From: Candidatus Lambdaproteobacteria bacterium RIFOXYD2_FULL_50_16
GTDB lineage: Bacteria > SAR324 > XYD2-FULL-50-16
Assembly (NCBI GenBank): GCA_001783695.1
Contig: MFNE01000001.1
Location: forward strand, 1 to 54,579
Length of the DNA stretch: 54,579 nt
Reading direction: 5' to 3'
Position 1 is the first letter of the stretch. Each line of letters starts with the position of its first letter. Positions 15,836 through 24,542 of the stretch are shown piece after piece. Below the pieces are notes generated by a model. It was given only the letters and a program-made list of their open reading frames with translations, was not told the DNA's origin and ran no database searches. A program made the translations under genes and the position numbers.

Positions 15836-16752
15836 TGAACCCAGGCCCCCAACTCTTGATTTTAGCTGCGGGGATTGGTAGCCGCTACGGCGGCACCAAA
15901 CAATTGGGCAATTTTGGCCCCTCGGGGGAATCGTTAATCGAGTATGCATTGTACGACGCGGCCCAAGCCGGATTTTCCAAGGTTTGTTTGGTGATCCGCC
16001 CAGAACTAGAAGAAGCTTTTTTAAGCCGACTTAGCCCCTACCAAGACCTTATCGAAATCACCTATGCCCACCAAACCTTAGCGCAACAATTAGGTGGTTT
16101 TACCCCTCCAAAAGACCGGATTAAGCCTTGGGGCACTGGCCAAGCGGTACTTTGCGCCAAAGACGAAATTACCCAGCCCTTTGCGGTTATTAATGCCGAC
16201 GATTTTTATGGGGCCAAAGCCTATCAAATCATGGGGGATTGGTTGCGCAAGCGAACCCCGACTGAAGCTCGTTACGCATTGCTTGGCTACCCACTAAAAA
16301 ACACCCTCTCCCCACACGGCACCGTCAGCCGAGGGATTTGTGCTCAAGAGGATGACCAGTTGGTCTCCCTTGAAGAACATACCCAGATTAGATATGAACA
16401 GGAGCAGATCTACGACTTTAGCCAAGATCACCCCCGTCCTCTGTCCCATAACACCCCGGTTTCGATGAACTTTTGGGGGTTTACCCCGCTGATTTTTCAA
16501 ACCCTTGAATTGGGTTTTAACCATTTTTTACAAACCCGTGGGGCAGAGCTTAAGTCCGAGTATTATATAACCAGCCCCATAGATAATCTAGTAAAAACCA
16601 ATCAAGCCCAAATTACCTTGCTACCTTGCGAGGAGCATTGGATGGGGGTGACCTACCCAGAAGACAAGCTGGCTTTAGAGACGGGGCTCTTAGAGCTTCA
16701 CCAAAGACGCCAATATCCTAAGACTTTAAAGCCCCTTATTATCCCTGGTTAA
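15835..16752 (+). CDS. Nucleotidyltransferase of the sugar-phosphate type
   Basis: Resembles enzymes that transfer a nucleoside monophosphate to a sugar phosphate. The N-terminal nucleotide loop reads LLILAAGIGSRYGGTKQLG, with GPSGESLIEYALYDA downstream and the metal Asp pair in FAVINADDFYGAKAY. The middle holds a conserved GTVSRGIC segment and PVSMNFWGFTP, seen in the uncharacterised relatives I know rather than in GalU or RmlA, so the substrate is not assigned. The ATG at 15835 overlaps the last base of the preceding stop (TGATG) and has GGAG ten bases upstream, giving 305 residues; the open frame before it is antisense-like extension into the pentapeptide gene. Three bases separate it from ptsN. 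Confidence 0.8.
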   Translation: MNPGPQLLILAAGIGSRYGGTKQLGNFGPSGESLIEYALYDAAQAGFSKVCLVIRPELEEAFLSRLSPYQDLIEITYAHQTLAQQLGGFTPPKDRIKPWGTGQAVLCAKDEITQPFAVINADDFYGAKAYQIMGDWLRKRTPTEARYALLGYPLKNTLSPHGTVSRGICAQEDDQLVSLEEHTQIRYEQEQIYDFSQDHPRPLSHNTPVSMNFWGFTPLIFQTLELGFNHFLQTRGAELKSEYYITSPIDNLVKTNQAQITLLPCEEHWMGVTYPEDKLALETGLLELHQRRQYPKTLKPLIIPG

Positions 16753-16755
16753 CCT

Positions 16756-17214
16756 ATGCATTTTGCAGATTCCTTAGCGCTTGTTGCCATCGACCTGAAC
16801 TTAAAGGCCGATTCCCCAATTGAGGTTTTAGAAGCTTTGGTCCGCTTGGCATCTAAGTCTCATCCCTTTGCTGCGCCAAACCAAATTGTTTCGGTGTTAA
16901 TTGAGCGCGAAAACCTCTCAACTACGGGTATAGGTGGAGGCATCGCGGTTCCGCACTGCAAAACCGAGCAGGCAGACCGGTTAATTATGGCCTTTGGCCG
17001 CGCCCCAGGCGGGGTTGAATTTAAGGCGCTTGATCAAAAACCGGTGCAACTTTTTTTTCTATTATTGGCCCCAATCGAAGCCGCCAATACCCATCTAAAG
17101 GCACTGGCTAAAATCGCCCGATTTGCCAAAGACTCGGCGGTTATTGACTCACTGTTAAATCTGGAAAGTCCACAAGCAGTTCACCAATTTTTGGCAGAAC
17201 AATCAAAGGGTTAA
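16756..17214 (+). CDS. ptsN: PTS nitrogen-type IIA protein
   Basis: A 152-residue EIIA-Ntr domain, a phosphoryl-accepting regulator of the nitrogen-related phosphotransferase system. The phosphorylated His67 lies in GIGGGIAVPHCKTEQ, the most diagnostic segment, and the C-terminal half shows the expected LFFLLLAPIEAANTHLKALA. No membrane segment is present. It is followed immediately by a second, unrelated IIA protein of the mannose type, with stop and start codons adjacent. No EI, HPr or IIB/IIC gene is in the window, so the pair probably signals rather than transports sugar. Confidence 0.9.
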   Translation: MHFADSLALVAIDLNLKADSPIEVLEALVRLASKSHPFAAPNQIVSVLIERENLSTTGIGGGIAVPHCKTEQADRLIMAFGRAPGGVEFKALDQKPVQLFFLLLAPIEAANTHLKALAKIARFAKDSAVIDSLLNLESPQAVHQFLAEQSKG

Positions 17215-17610
17215 ATGGAAGTTAGCCTCTTAGTGATCACCCACGGGTCCTTAGCCCAAGAATTGGTCTCTGTGGCCCAAATGATGTTAGAGCGCCCCCT
17301 TAACGTGCAGGCGGTCTGTCTCGCTTTAAAGGGGAGCAACGCTAAATACGCAGGTCAGGTCAACCAAGCGATCAAAGCGATCCCCGAAGGCAACCGAGTG
17401 ATCGCCTTAACCGATATTTTTGGCGGGACCCCTTCGAATCTCCTTTTGCCATTTCTGCAAAAAGACCGACTAGAAGTGATCACCGGGGTCAATCTGGGAT
17501 TACTTATACACCTATTATCGAGCAAATTAGAAGGCAGTCTTAGCGATATTTGCAATTCGGCCAAACAGGCCGGGCAAGAAGCTATTTTAGTAGCCGGAGA
17601 TTTTTTGTGA
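17215..17610 (+). CDS. PTS mannose-family IIA protein
   Basis: A 131-residue EIIA-Man-type domain. Phospho-acceptor His10 sits in VITHGSLAQEL and the second signature ALTDIFGGTPSN is at about 63-75. It contains no IIB part. In deltaproteobacteria and relatives such isolated IIA-Man proteins often belong to incomplete regulatory PTS systems; here the neighbour ptsN supports that reading, although the partner phosphotransferases are not in the window. Its stop TGA overlaps the GTG start of the following RDD gene. Confidence 0.88.
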   Translation: MEVSLLVITHGSLAQELVSVAQMMLERPLNVQAVCLALKGSNAKYAGQVNQAIKAIPEGNRVIALTDIFGGTPSNLLLPFLQKDRLEVITGVNLGLLIHLLSSKLEGSLSDICNSAKQAGQEAILVAGDFL

Positions 17611-17915
17611 TAGGGCTGCGAATTTTAGCCCGTTTACTAGATTGGGCCTTGGCTTTAGTGCTGCACTTGGCGGTTATACATTGGGTTGGCCCCCTGGCTT
17701 GGCCGCCCTTGCTTAGTTACTTATTACTCGAACTGGTCTTTGCCGTGAGCAATCAGGACTCGCCGGGGAAAAGGCTTTGTGGAATCAAGCTCTTGGGTTT
17801 AGGCCGTTTTAAAAGAATAGGGCGCGAGTTAGGGTTGTTTTGCTTGTGGCCCATTTTGATCTGGAATTGGTTCCCTAGGCCAGCGCCTTGGGGAGGTGAG
17901 GTTGTTCGTGGATAA
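17607..17915 (+). CDS. Small RDD-family membrane protein
   Basis: 102 residues from the GTG at 17607, which has GGAG seven bases upstream and overlaps the preceding stop. The RDD family signature is visible in RILARLLDWALALVLHL (Arg and Asp in the first membrane helix) and in the loop NQDSPGKRLCGIKLLGLG; a second hydrophobic segment around LLSYLLLELVFAVS and a third near the C-terminus complete a three-helix protein. The function of RDD proteins is poorly known; some behave as ion antiporters. It overlaps the HD-domain gene. Confidence 0.75.
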   Translation: MIGLRILARLLDWALALVLHLAVIHWVGPLAWPPLLSYLLLELVFAVSNQDSPGKRLCGIKLLGLGRFKRIGRELGLFCLWPILIWNWFPRPAPWGGEVVRG

Positions 17916-19227
17916 ACGGCATATTGTACGCTGTCCGATCCATGGCAGCATGGAATTTTCTGCGCGTGAAATGGCGCTGATTGACTCCCCCTTTTTCCAG
18001 AGGCTCCGCCAGATAACCCAGTTGGGTTTTGCTGGCCTCGTTTTCCCAGGAGCGACCCACACCCGTTTTGCCCATTCTTTAGGCACAGCCCACTTGGCTG
18101 GACGAGTTTTCGACCAGCTTTGCAAGGGCAACAATTATGATCTAAGGGCTGATTATAACCTAGAACAGCTAAATTACGCTCGGAGTTTACTGCGTTTTGC
18201 CGCCCTGCTTCACGATGTAGGACACCCTCCCTTTTCCCACGCCGCCGAGGCCGTTCTGCCAAGGTTAGGTCAGTTGCCAATGCCCGATTTTTTACTTGAT
18301 GACCCAAATCGGCAAGCAACCCATGAAGACTACTCCCATGCTATTATACATCATCTCGCAGAATCCCGAGGCTTGATCAGCAGAGAGGAAGCCAGCGATT
18401 TGGTGTCGATTTTATCGAAAAAACACGAGCCCTCTGACCAACTCAAAGCCAAAGACGGACGACATTTAATTTATCCCCTTTTATGCCAGCTAATTAACGG
18501 GGAGATTGATGTGGACCGTATGGATTATCTGTTGCGCGATGCCTACAACGCAGGGGTGCCTTACGGTAAATTCGACTTGGACCGTTTGATCGGCGCTATG
18601 GCGGTTTACAAAGAGGACCAAGCAGGTTGGTTTCTTTTGAGCCTTAAGGAAGAAGATGTGCCCACCTACGAAAATTTTCTGCTTTCTCGGATCCATATGT
18701 TCCAGCAGATCTATTTTCACAAAACCTTGGGGGCCTTTAGTCACTATCTAACCCGCGCCTTTGTGGACAAAGAATTAGAGATAGAGGTCGATGGCAGTTT
18801 AGAGCAATTTTTGGGTTTTACTGAATCCCGATTGCGCCAAGCCCTTGCCCAGGTCAGCCATAAAAAGTGGTCTAGCCGGATTTTGGGGCGGGTAAAAGCC
18901 AAGAATATTTTGCGTGTGGTCGGAGAAGACACCGCAGATCTCGCCCGCTTGGTAATGGTTGAAGAAATCATAAACCGCGCTGGAATCGAATCCTTTGTGG
19001 TCCGGTCTTCGAATCAATATTCTAGCCAGATCGAGGGACAGGTGAACCAAGGCACGGTTATGGTAATCCAGTCCGAGTTTGGTAAAACCAGAGCCCTGCC
19101 CTTGGCAAGCCGTTCAGATTTGTTGGATACTAGAGAAAAACGTATTTTAATCACCCAACTCTACGTGCACCGGGAAGACGCTGCCCGCGCAATCGAGGAG
19201 ATTAACCTTAAACTTGCCGATGGTTAG
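17908..19227 (+). CDS. HD-domain phosphohydrolase (dGTPase-like superfamily)
   Basis: A cytoplasmic metal-dependent phosphohydrolase of the HD superfamily. The metal ligands are all visible: His in THTRFAHSLGTAHLAG, the His-Asp pair in FAALLHDVGHPPFSHAAE, and the distal Asp in INGEIDVDRMDYLLRDA. About 440 residues, with a C-terminal part of unknown role. This branch (beginning KRHIVRCPIHGSMEFS) is distinct from classical dGTPase, and its natural substrate is not known to me. Start codon candidates are GTG 17896, TTG 17902 and GTG 17908; the last two have GGAGG or GAGG at good spacing. It overlaps both the RDD gene and pyrC. Confidence 0.85.
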   Translation: MDKRHIVRCPIHGSMEFSAREMALIDSPFFQRLRQITQLGFAGLVFPGATHTRFAHSLGTAHLAGRVFDQLCKGNNYDLRADYNLEQLNYARSLLRFAALLHDVGHPPFSHAAEAVLPRLGQLPMPDFLLDDPNRQATHEDYSHAIIHHLAESRGLISREEASDLVSILSKKHEPSDQLKAKDGRHLIYPLLCQLINGEIDVDRMDYLLRDAYNAGVPYGKFDLDRLIGAMAVYKEDQAGWFLLSLKEEDVPTYENFLLSRIHMFQQIYFHKTLGAFSHYLTRAFVDKELEIEVDGSLEQFLGFTESRLRQALAQVSHKKWSSRILGRVKAKNILRVVGEDTADLARLVMVEEIINRAGIESFVVRSSNQYSSQIEGQVNQGTVMVIQSEFGKTRALPLASRSDLLDTREKRILITQLYVHREDAARAIEEINLKLADG

Positions 19228-20251
19228 CCTAAGCCTCCGCCGCCCAGACGATTTTCACTTACACCTGCGCGACCTCACCGCGCTGGCAACCACCGTGCCC
19301 CACGCTGCCCGCCAATGCGCCCGTGCTTTGGTTATGCCAAACCTGCCCGAACCCATACGCAGCGTCGCCGAGGCCCGTGAATATCGGGAACGTATTCTGG
19401 CCGCCTTGCCACCGGTGCTTACCTTTGAACCTTTGATGACCCTTTATTTAACCGGAGAAACCCCCAAAGATTCGGTCGCCGCCGCCCAAGCCAGCGGGTT
19501 TGTTAAGGCCTTCAAGCTTTATCCGCAAGGGGCTACCACCAATTCCGCTTATGGTCTTCCTAAGATTGAAGCAGGCTATAAGGTTTTTGAAGAAATGGAA
19601 AAAAGGGGAATGATCCTTTGTATCCATGGTGAAGTTACCAATCCCGAGGTGGATATTTTTGACCGAGAAAAGGTGTTTATCGAAACCCGTTTAGCCCCGC
19701 TAAGGGACCGGTTTCCTGGCCTTAAAATAGTGTTAGAACACCTAACCACCAAGGAGGGGGTCGAGTTTATCAAGGCCTCTGGACCTAATCTGGCGGCTAG
19801 CCTAACCGCCCACCATCTCTGGCTTAACCGCAATGATCTATTAGTGGGCGGGATTCGCCCGCATCACTACTGTCTTCCCGTAGCAAAAAGGGAGGAACAC
19901 CGAAGGGCCTTGGTCGAAGCGGCCATTTCGGGCAACCCCAAGTTTTTTATGGGTTCTGATTCAGCGCCTCATCCCAAGTTGGCGAAAGAGGCTGCTTGTG
20001 GATGCGCCGGGGTCTATACAGGTCGGGACTTGATGGCCTTTTATGCTACTGCGTTCGAAAAGGTAAACGCATTGGACCGGCTTGAGGATTTTTGCTCTAG
20101 CTTTGGGGCCCAATTTTATGGACTTGCACCCAATGATGGCCAAATCACCTTGGTGAAGAAATCCCACCAAGTACCCACCCAACTACCCTATGCCCAAGGC
20201 CAACTGATCCCCTTCTGCGCGGGAGATAGTTTAAACTGGCAGCTTCAATAA
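19220..20251 (+). CDS. pyrC: Dihydroorotase, class II
   Basis: Closes carbamoyl-aspartate to dihydroorotate in pyrimidine synthesis. Counting from the ATG at 19220 (343 residues; E. coli PyrC 348), the first zinc ligands are His13 and His15 in DDFHLHLRD, the carboxylated Lys99 lies in FKLYPQGATTNS, and further ligands and the catalytic Asp are in LCIHGEV, VLEHLTT and GSDSAPH. The frame opens slightly earlier at a TTG (19214). It overlaps the HD gene by 8 bases and is the last gene of that run. Confidence 0.94.
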   Translation: MVSLSLRRPDDFHLHLRDLTALATTVPHAARQCARALVMPNLPEPIRSVAEAREYRERILAALPPVLTFEPLMTLYLTGETPKDSVAAAQASGFVKAFKLYPQGATTNSAYGLPKIEAGYKVFEEMEKRGMILCIHGEVTNPEVDIFDREKVFIETRLAPLRDRFPGLKIVLEHLTTKEGVEFIKASGPNLAASLTAHHLWLNRNDLLVGGIRPHHYCLPVAKREEHRRALVEAAISGNPKFFMGSDSAPHPKLAKEAACGCAGVYTGRDLMAFYATAFEKVNALDRLEDFCSSFGAQFYGLAPNDGQITLVKKSHQVPTQLPYAQGQLIPFCAGDSLNWQLQ

Positions 20252-20327
20252 AATTTATTTTTGCTTGCGACTTAAACAAGGTTTGGTTTAAACTTGGATT
20301 GTACCTGACCGCCAACCAAGAGGGGCG

Positions 20328-20558
20328 ATGAACAACGACGCTTTTTGGGTTGAAGAATTTTATCGGGCCTCTGCGGGCTTATTAATGGGTCTAGCCGGTC
20401 CCGAACCAAGCTTAGAGGAGCAGTTGGACCTTCTCCTTGAGCAGTGCGAGGTCACCTCCGGCCCCATCTTTAGTCTTGCCAACCCCAAGGCGGTATATAC
20501 GCTCGAAGGGTTTGGCATGCCGTTTAAGCAGCTAAAATACGACGGCTTTCCTCACTAG
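20328..20558 (+). CDS. Hypothetical protein of 76 residues
   Basis: A small acidic soluble protein (FWVEEFYRASAGLLMGLAG at the N-terminus, then the Glu/Leu-rich PSLEEQLDLLLEQCEV, and a C-terminal GFGMPFKQLKYDGFP). I do not recognise a family. The ATG follows a purine-rich GAGGGG. It ends exactly where the convergent SDR gene ends (adjacent stop codons at 20556-20561). Amino-acid composition looks like that of a real protein, which is the main support. Confidence 0.6.
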   Translation: MNNDAFWVEEFYRASAGLLMGLAGPEPSLEEQLDLLLEQCEVTSGPIFSLANPKAVYTLEGFGMPFKQLKYDGFPH

Positions 20559-21293
20559 CTAGAGGGCGTAGCCGCCGGAGATTACAAAGTTATTACCCGT
20601 TTGATAGGTGGAATCTGCTCGAAAAATCAGATCAAATACAGGCCAAAGGTCGGAGTATTCGCCAAAGCGGCCTTGGGGAATGTAATCTTCAGGGCTTTCG
20701 GATTCCATAACAATACTGTTGGCCAAGGTCCCTGGACTGATCACGTTAACACTAATTCCGTCCGGCCCCCATTGTTTGGCCATACTTTTAGTCAAACTAA
20801 TCACACCCATTTTAGCCACATGATAGGCCCAAGCTTTGGCGGAGGTCACCCGGTCACCCATGGCGTAGCCAAAGTTTACAATCCTCGGTGACGCTGACCC
20901 CTTTAAAAATGGGTGCGCCGCTTTGCACATTAAAAAAACCGAATCCAAGTTGTTGGTTAGGTTTTTTTTATAGTCTTCATAGCTGGTCTCCAAGATCGGC
21001 TGCTCATGGTAATCCCCGACCACATTAACCAAACCGTCGAGCCCCGTTTTTCGAGCTTTGATTTGAGCAAAAAGCTGGGCTACTGATTCTGGGTCGGTCA
21101 CGTCTCCTTGCAGGGGGATCGCTCGCTCTGTGCCAAATTCCTTCGCCAGCGCCAGGGCTCCTTGATCATTGGTGTAATAGTTAAGATAAACCCTGGCTCC
21201 ATTGGCCAAAAAATATCGGGCAATGGCTCCCCCGGTGCGGGTTGCCGAAGCAGATTGGAGGATGGTTCTTCCTTCGTAGGGATTCGGTCTCAT
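20559..21293 (-). CDS. Degenerate short-chain dehydrogenase/reductase-like protein
   Basis: A Rossmann-fold SDR of 244 residues from ATG 21293; the frame extends to a GTG at 21344 but without a ribosome-binding site. The overall fold is clear (LVNVVGDYHEQPI, then TKSMAKQWGPDGISVNVISP) and the Tyr-x-x-x-Lys pair is present in YHVAK. However, the nucleotide-binding TGxxxGxG reads SASATRTGG and the position of the catalytic Ser, 13 residues before the Tyr, is Ala in FGYAMGD. Cofactor binding and activity are therefore doubtful, or it follows a divergent SDR mechanism. It is transcribed alone, divergent from purF. Confidence 0.8.
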   Translation of the reverse strand: MRPNPYEGRTILQSASATRTGGAIARYFLANGARVYLNYYTNDQGALALAKEFGTERAIPLQGDVTDPESVAQLFAQIKARKTGLDGLVNVVGDYHEQPILETSYEDYKKNLTNNLDSVFLMCKAAHPFLKGSASPRIVNFGYAMGDRVTSAKAWAYHVAKMGVISLTKSMAKQWGPDGISVNVISPGTLANSIVMESESPEDYIPQGRFGEYSDLWPVFDLIFRADSTYQTGNNFVISGGYAL

Positions 21294-21395
21294 TTTTGTA
21301 ATTTTTGGTTTAGGTTTTTTATAGCCTAACCAACTTCTATACACCTTGACCAGCTTGGGTCAAATAGGGAAGGCAATTGGGTTTTGGCTATTTAT

Positions 21396-21423
21396 TTGAT
21401 AATATTAAATTAAATAATACAAT
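21396..21423 (+). promoter_or_regulatory. Predicted promoter of purF
   Basis: TTGATA (21396-21401), a 16-base AT-only spacer and TACAAT (21418-21423), in a markedly AT-rich stretch 60 bases before the purF start. No PurR-like box was noticed. Confidence 0.6.
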
Positions 21424-21481
21424 TTTGCAGTTGCTTTGCTCGTAGTTTGTGCCAAAATGGGGTTTTCCTAAAGGAACGCAT

Positions 21482-22915
21482 ATGTGTGGTGTATTTGGCT
21501 TTACCGGCCACCCAGAAGCAAAACAAATCCTCCCCACTATCCTTGCCAGTTTGCAGCATCGGGGCCACGACGCCACCGGTGTTGCCGGGTTGATTGGGGA
21601 AGGACCGGATTGTATTGATACGGTCAAGGAAATAGGGCGGGCAAGCCGGGTGATTGACCCTGATAAACTGAAGAAGTTTATTGGCAACCGCTTTATTGCC
21701 CACACCCGTTATTCGACTCGCAATAGCTCCAAGTCCCCCAGAGAGATTCACCCCCACTGGGCCCAGTCGATGCAGGGGCGGATGGTCATTGTCACCAACG
21801 GGGACCTGATCAACGTTGATGAACTTGCCCAATATCTGGCCGAACGGAAGGTAAAGGTTTACGCTAAAAACGACGCTGAAATCTTGGCTTCTTTGATTAA
21901 TGTCCAGATTCGGCTGGCGGGCAAAAACATGATTGAAGCCATTGCAGAGGTTATGACCTTGGTCAAGGGTGGCTATGCAGCCATGGTGATGACTGAAGAT
22001 GACCCGAATATTTACGCCTTTAGGGACCCCCAAGGGATTCGCCCCTTGCATTTCGCCGAATTTAAATTAAACGGCCATGTCTGCCGGGCGATATCTTCGG
22101 AAACCTGCTCGTTCGATCTGATCCAGCGATTTGATTTAGTTCGCTATCCCGAATCGACTGGCGACTATTTCCACCGCGAGGTGGGCCCTGGCGAAATCCT
22201 ATGTTTTAACGACGTGGGGCCAGTTACCAATACCTTTTTTGCAGACCGTGAAGCCGACAAGATTGGCTGCGTTTTTGAGTCGATCTATTTTTCCCGTCCA
22301 GATAGTTTACAGCGGGGTGAATCTTTCCAGAAGATTCGCGAGCGAATGGGTGCTGAATTATACAAAGAGTTTAAGGTCGAGGCCGATATAGTAACCGCCG
22401 TGCCCAAAGGGGGTATCCCTTCGGCGATTGGTTATTCAAAAGCCTCCGGCATGCCTTATTCCATCGCTATTTTAGAAGAGCCCTCGACTGGCGGACTGCG
22501 AAGTTTTACAACCAACGCCGTGGACCGGATCGCCTTGGCTAAGATGAAGTACTCGATCTTAAGAGACGTGGTGAAGGACAAACGGGTGGTGGTGGTTGAC
22601 GATTCGATTGTGCGGGGGACTACCGCTAAGTTATTGGTTCGCTCCCTTTATGAGTCGGGAGCCAAAGAAGTGCATTTGCGGATCCCCTGCCCCCCTTACA
22701 ACCATTCCTGCCATTATGGCATCGAAACCAAAGACCCTTCGACCTTAATCAGTTTTGGTAAAACTAACGAGCAGATATGCCAAGTCCTTGGGGCTGATTC
22801 GCTTGCCTATCTGTCCATCGAGGGGCTTTACCGCGCGCTAGGGGCTGATCGTTCCTTGTTTTGCGAGGAATGCCTCTCAGGTCGTTCCCCGTTTAAAGAA
22901 AACATCCACCGCTGA
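21482..22915 (+). CDS. purF: Amidophosphoribosyltransferase
   Basis: Makes 5-phosphoribosylamine from PRPP and glutamine, the first step of purine synthesis. Start at ATG 21482 (AAGGA upstream) so that the glutaminase nucleophile is Cys2 in MCGVFGFTG with no propeptide, 477 residues. The PRPP loop is VVVVDDSIVRGTT. Cys residues at the [4Fe-4S] positions of the Bacillus-type enzyme are retained: GCVFESIYF, SCHYGIETKD and the C-terminal CEEC, so this is probably the iron-sulphur form. It is followed by a terminator at 22991-23016. Confidence 0.93.
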   Translation: MCGVFGFTGHPEAKQILPTILASLQHRGHDATGVAGLIGEGPDCIDTVKEIGRASRVIDPDKLKKFIGNRFIAHTRYSTRNSSKSPREIHPHWAQSMQGRMVIVTNGDLINVDELAQYLAERKVKVYAKNDAEILASLINVQIRLAGKNMIEAIAEVMTLVKGGYAAMVMTEDDPNIYAFRDPQGIRPLHFAEFKLNGHVCRAISSETCSFDLIQRFDLVRYPESTGDYFHREVGPGEILCFNDVGPVTNTFFADREADKIGCVFESIYFSRPDSLQRGESFQKIRERMGAELYKEFKVEADIVTAVPKGGIPSAIGYSKASGMPYSIAILEEPSTGGLRSFTTNAVDRIALAKMKYSILRDVVKDKRVVVVDDSIVRGTTAKLLVRSLYESGAKEVHLRIPCPPYNHSCHYGIETKDPSTLISFGKTNEQICQVLGADSLAYLSIEGLYRALGADRSLFCEECLSGRSPFKENIHR

Positions 22916-22990
22916 TTATTTTTGGAAGTTAGAATATTCTAATAATCAGAAATATCAGCACTGCTAAAAAAGTTAACAAAAAGACTGCAC

Positions 22991-23016
22991 AAGAGTTTGC
23001 CAAACTCTTTTTTTTT
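22991..23016 (+). terminator. Intrinsic terminator between purF and the nuo operon
   Basis: An 8-bp stem (AAGAGTTT / AAACTCTT) with a 2-3 base loop followed by a run of nine T. It should end purF transcription about 80 bases before nuoA. Confidence 0.75.
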
Positions 23017-23098
23017 GGGTAGCGTTGGCTCGAATTACGCCTTGTGGGTTACCCGGAAATCCAGACCGGACGGCCTTAGGCCCATACCAGACCTGATT

Positions 23099-23506
23099 AT
23101 GCTGTTTAACTTCGGGGTGGCTTTAACCTTCTTGATCGTGATGGCGGGCTTCGTCGCTGGCAACCTGCTTGTGCAGTTGCTCCTTAGCCCACATAACAAC
23201 TACGATGCCAAGAAGATGCCTTATGACTGCGGCGAAGAGCCGGTGGGCTCTGGCTACCGACAGTATAACTTACGGTTTTACTTGGTCGCATTGGTTTTTG
23301 TGATCTTCGATGTGGAAATCGCGTTTATGTATCCAGTCACTGCTGTCTTTAAAGACCTAACCCAAGATGGTTGGGGACTGATGGCTTTTGTAGAAATCGC
23401 GATTTTTGTATTGATTCTGACGGTTGCCTTTGTTTACACCTGGAGCGAAGGGGGTCTGGATTGGATTCGTGAGCAGGTAAAACGGCCCACGTCGCCTAGG
23501 GAATAA
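23099..23506 (+). CDS. nuoA: NADH-quinone oxidoreductase subunit A
   Basis: A small membrane subunit at the peripheral/membrane arm interface of complex I. 135 residues from ATG 23099, with three hydrophobic segments and the conserved loop [16 protein letters not shown] carrying the switch-loop Cys, then [18 protein letters not shown]. The upstream frame continues to 22997 across the terminator, so I reject the longer form; the chosen ATG lacks a good ribosome-binding site. First gene of an eleven-gene operon. Confidence 0.9.
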   Translation: MLFNFGVALTFLIVMAGFVAGNLLVQLLLSPHNNYDAKKMPYDCGEEPVGSGYRQYNLRFYLVALVFVIFDVEIAFMYPVTAVFKDLTQDGWGLMAFVEIAIFVLILTVAFVYTWSEGGLDWIREQVKRPTSPRE

Positions 23507-23510
23507 GAAG

Positions 23511-23999
23511 ATGAACAACCTCTTACACAGTTTCGAGTCAGACGGCATTGTCTTGACTACTCTTGATCAAGCGCTCAATTGGACCAGGGCCAATTCTCTG
23601 TTTTACATGTTGTTTGGCTTGGCTTGCTGCGGGATTGAAATGATGCAAACCGGTGGCCCTCGTGGCGACCTGGACCGCTTCGGTTCGGTCCCCCGTGCTT
23701 CACCCAGACAGTCAGACTTAATGATTGTTGCCGGAACGGTAACCCTTAAGATGGCCAGCCGGGTTAAACGCCTTTACGACCAAATGGCCGAGCCTCGATA
23801 TGTGATTTCGATGGGCAGTTGCTCGAACACGGGTGGACTGTTTCAGTCGGGTTATTCAGTCTTGCATGGTGTGGACCGGGTAATTCCGGTAGATGTTTAT
23901 CTGCCCGGTTGCCCTCCAAGGCCCGAGGCGCTCACCTCTGCGTTGATCGAGATCCAAAAAAAGATCAAAGCCGAGCGTTACCTGCGCAAACAGAAGTGA
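23511..23999 (+). CDS. nuoB: NADH-quinone oxidoreductase subunit B
   Basis: Carries the terminal cluster N2, which passes electrons to quinone. The four ligands are visible: the tandem Cys pair in LACCGIEMM, Cys in MGSCSNTGG and Cys in PGCPPRP. 162 residues, soluble peripheral subunit. It starts four bases after nuoA and ends four bases before nuoC. Confidence 0.95.
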   Translation: MNNLLHSFESDGIVLTTLDQALNWTRANSLFYMLFGLACCGIEMMQTGGPRGDLDRFGSVPRASPRQSDLMIVAGTVTLKMASRVKRLYDQMAEPRYVISMGSCSNTGGLFQSGYSVLHGVDRVIPVDVYLPGCPPRPEALTSALIEIQKKIKAERYLRKQK

Positions 24000-24003
24000 A
24001 CCT

Positions 24004-24531
24004 ATGAGCTTAGATACAAACGCAATCTTAGAGCGACTTAAAGCCCAAGCCCCGGCACTGCGGCTTGAGCTGCAAAGCGGGGCGGGCGACCTAGCCATTA
24101 AGGCAGAGCCCCATGACTTGGCCGAGCTAATGAAGCTTTGCAAAAGCGACCCAGAGCTTAAATTTGAATGTTTGGCCAGCCAAACCGCTAGCCATTATCC
24201 AAAGACCGAAACTACTGGGGAACATTTTAAACTTTATTATCACCTCTTAAGCCACAGTCTAAAACACCAATTAGTGGTGGTTATAGAGGCTTTGGGCTCT
24301 GCACCAGAGGTGGATTCGGTGGTTAGTGTTTGGAACGCAGCTAACTGGCTAGAACGAGAGACCTGGGACCTTTTAGGGGTTAGCTTTAAAGGGCATCCCG
24401 ACCTAAGGCGGATTATGAATCCCGAAGATTGGGAAGGGCACCCACTACGCAAAGATTACGTGATTCCGACCCAGTATCAAGACATCGACAACAAACCTTC
24501 GGAGATCGCCGAAAGTTTCAAGTTGAGTTAA
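24004..24531 (+). CDS. nuoC: NADH-quinone oxidoreductase subunit C
   Basis: 175-residue peripheral-arm subunit without cofactor. The family signature WLERETWDLLGVSFKGHPDL followed by RRIMNPEDWEGHPLRKDY is intact near the C-terminus. Separate from nuoD, that is, not the fused nuoCD form. Confidence 0.94.
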   Translation: MSLDTNAILERLKAQAPALRLELQSGAGDLAIKAEPHDLAELMKLCKSDPELKFECLASQTASHYPKTETTGEHFKLYYHLLSHSLKHQLVVVIEALGSAPEVDSVVSVWNAANWLERETWDLLGVSFKGHPDLRRIMNPEDWEGHPLRKDYVIPTQYQDIDNKPSEIAESFKLS

Positions 24532-24542
24532 GGATTAAAGGC

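Noticed and set aside
14590-15852. Several Leu/Ala/Ser-rich open frames antisense to the pentapeptide gene
   Set aside because: They arise from the repeat periodicity of the pentapeptide gene on the opposite strand.
17753-18319. 188-codon open frame antisense to the RDD and HD genes
   Set aside because: Low-complexity Gly/Arg/Ser composition typical of an antisense frame; both sense genes are well supported.
21410-22051. 213-codon open frame antisense to purF
   Set aside because: Overlaps the conserved glutaminase domain of purF and contains no recognisable motif.
22997-23098. Longer N-terminus of nuoA
   Set aside because: It would begin inside the purF terminator and adds a non-homologous leader to a short conserved membrane protein.
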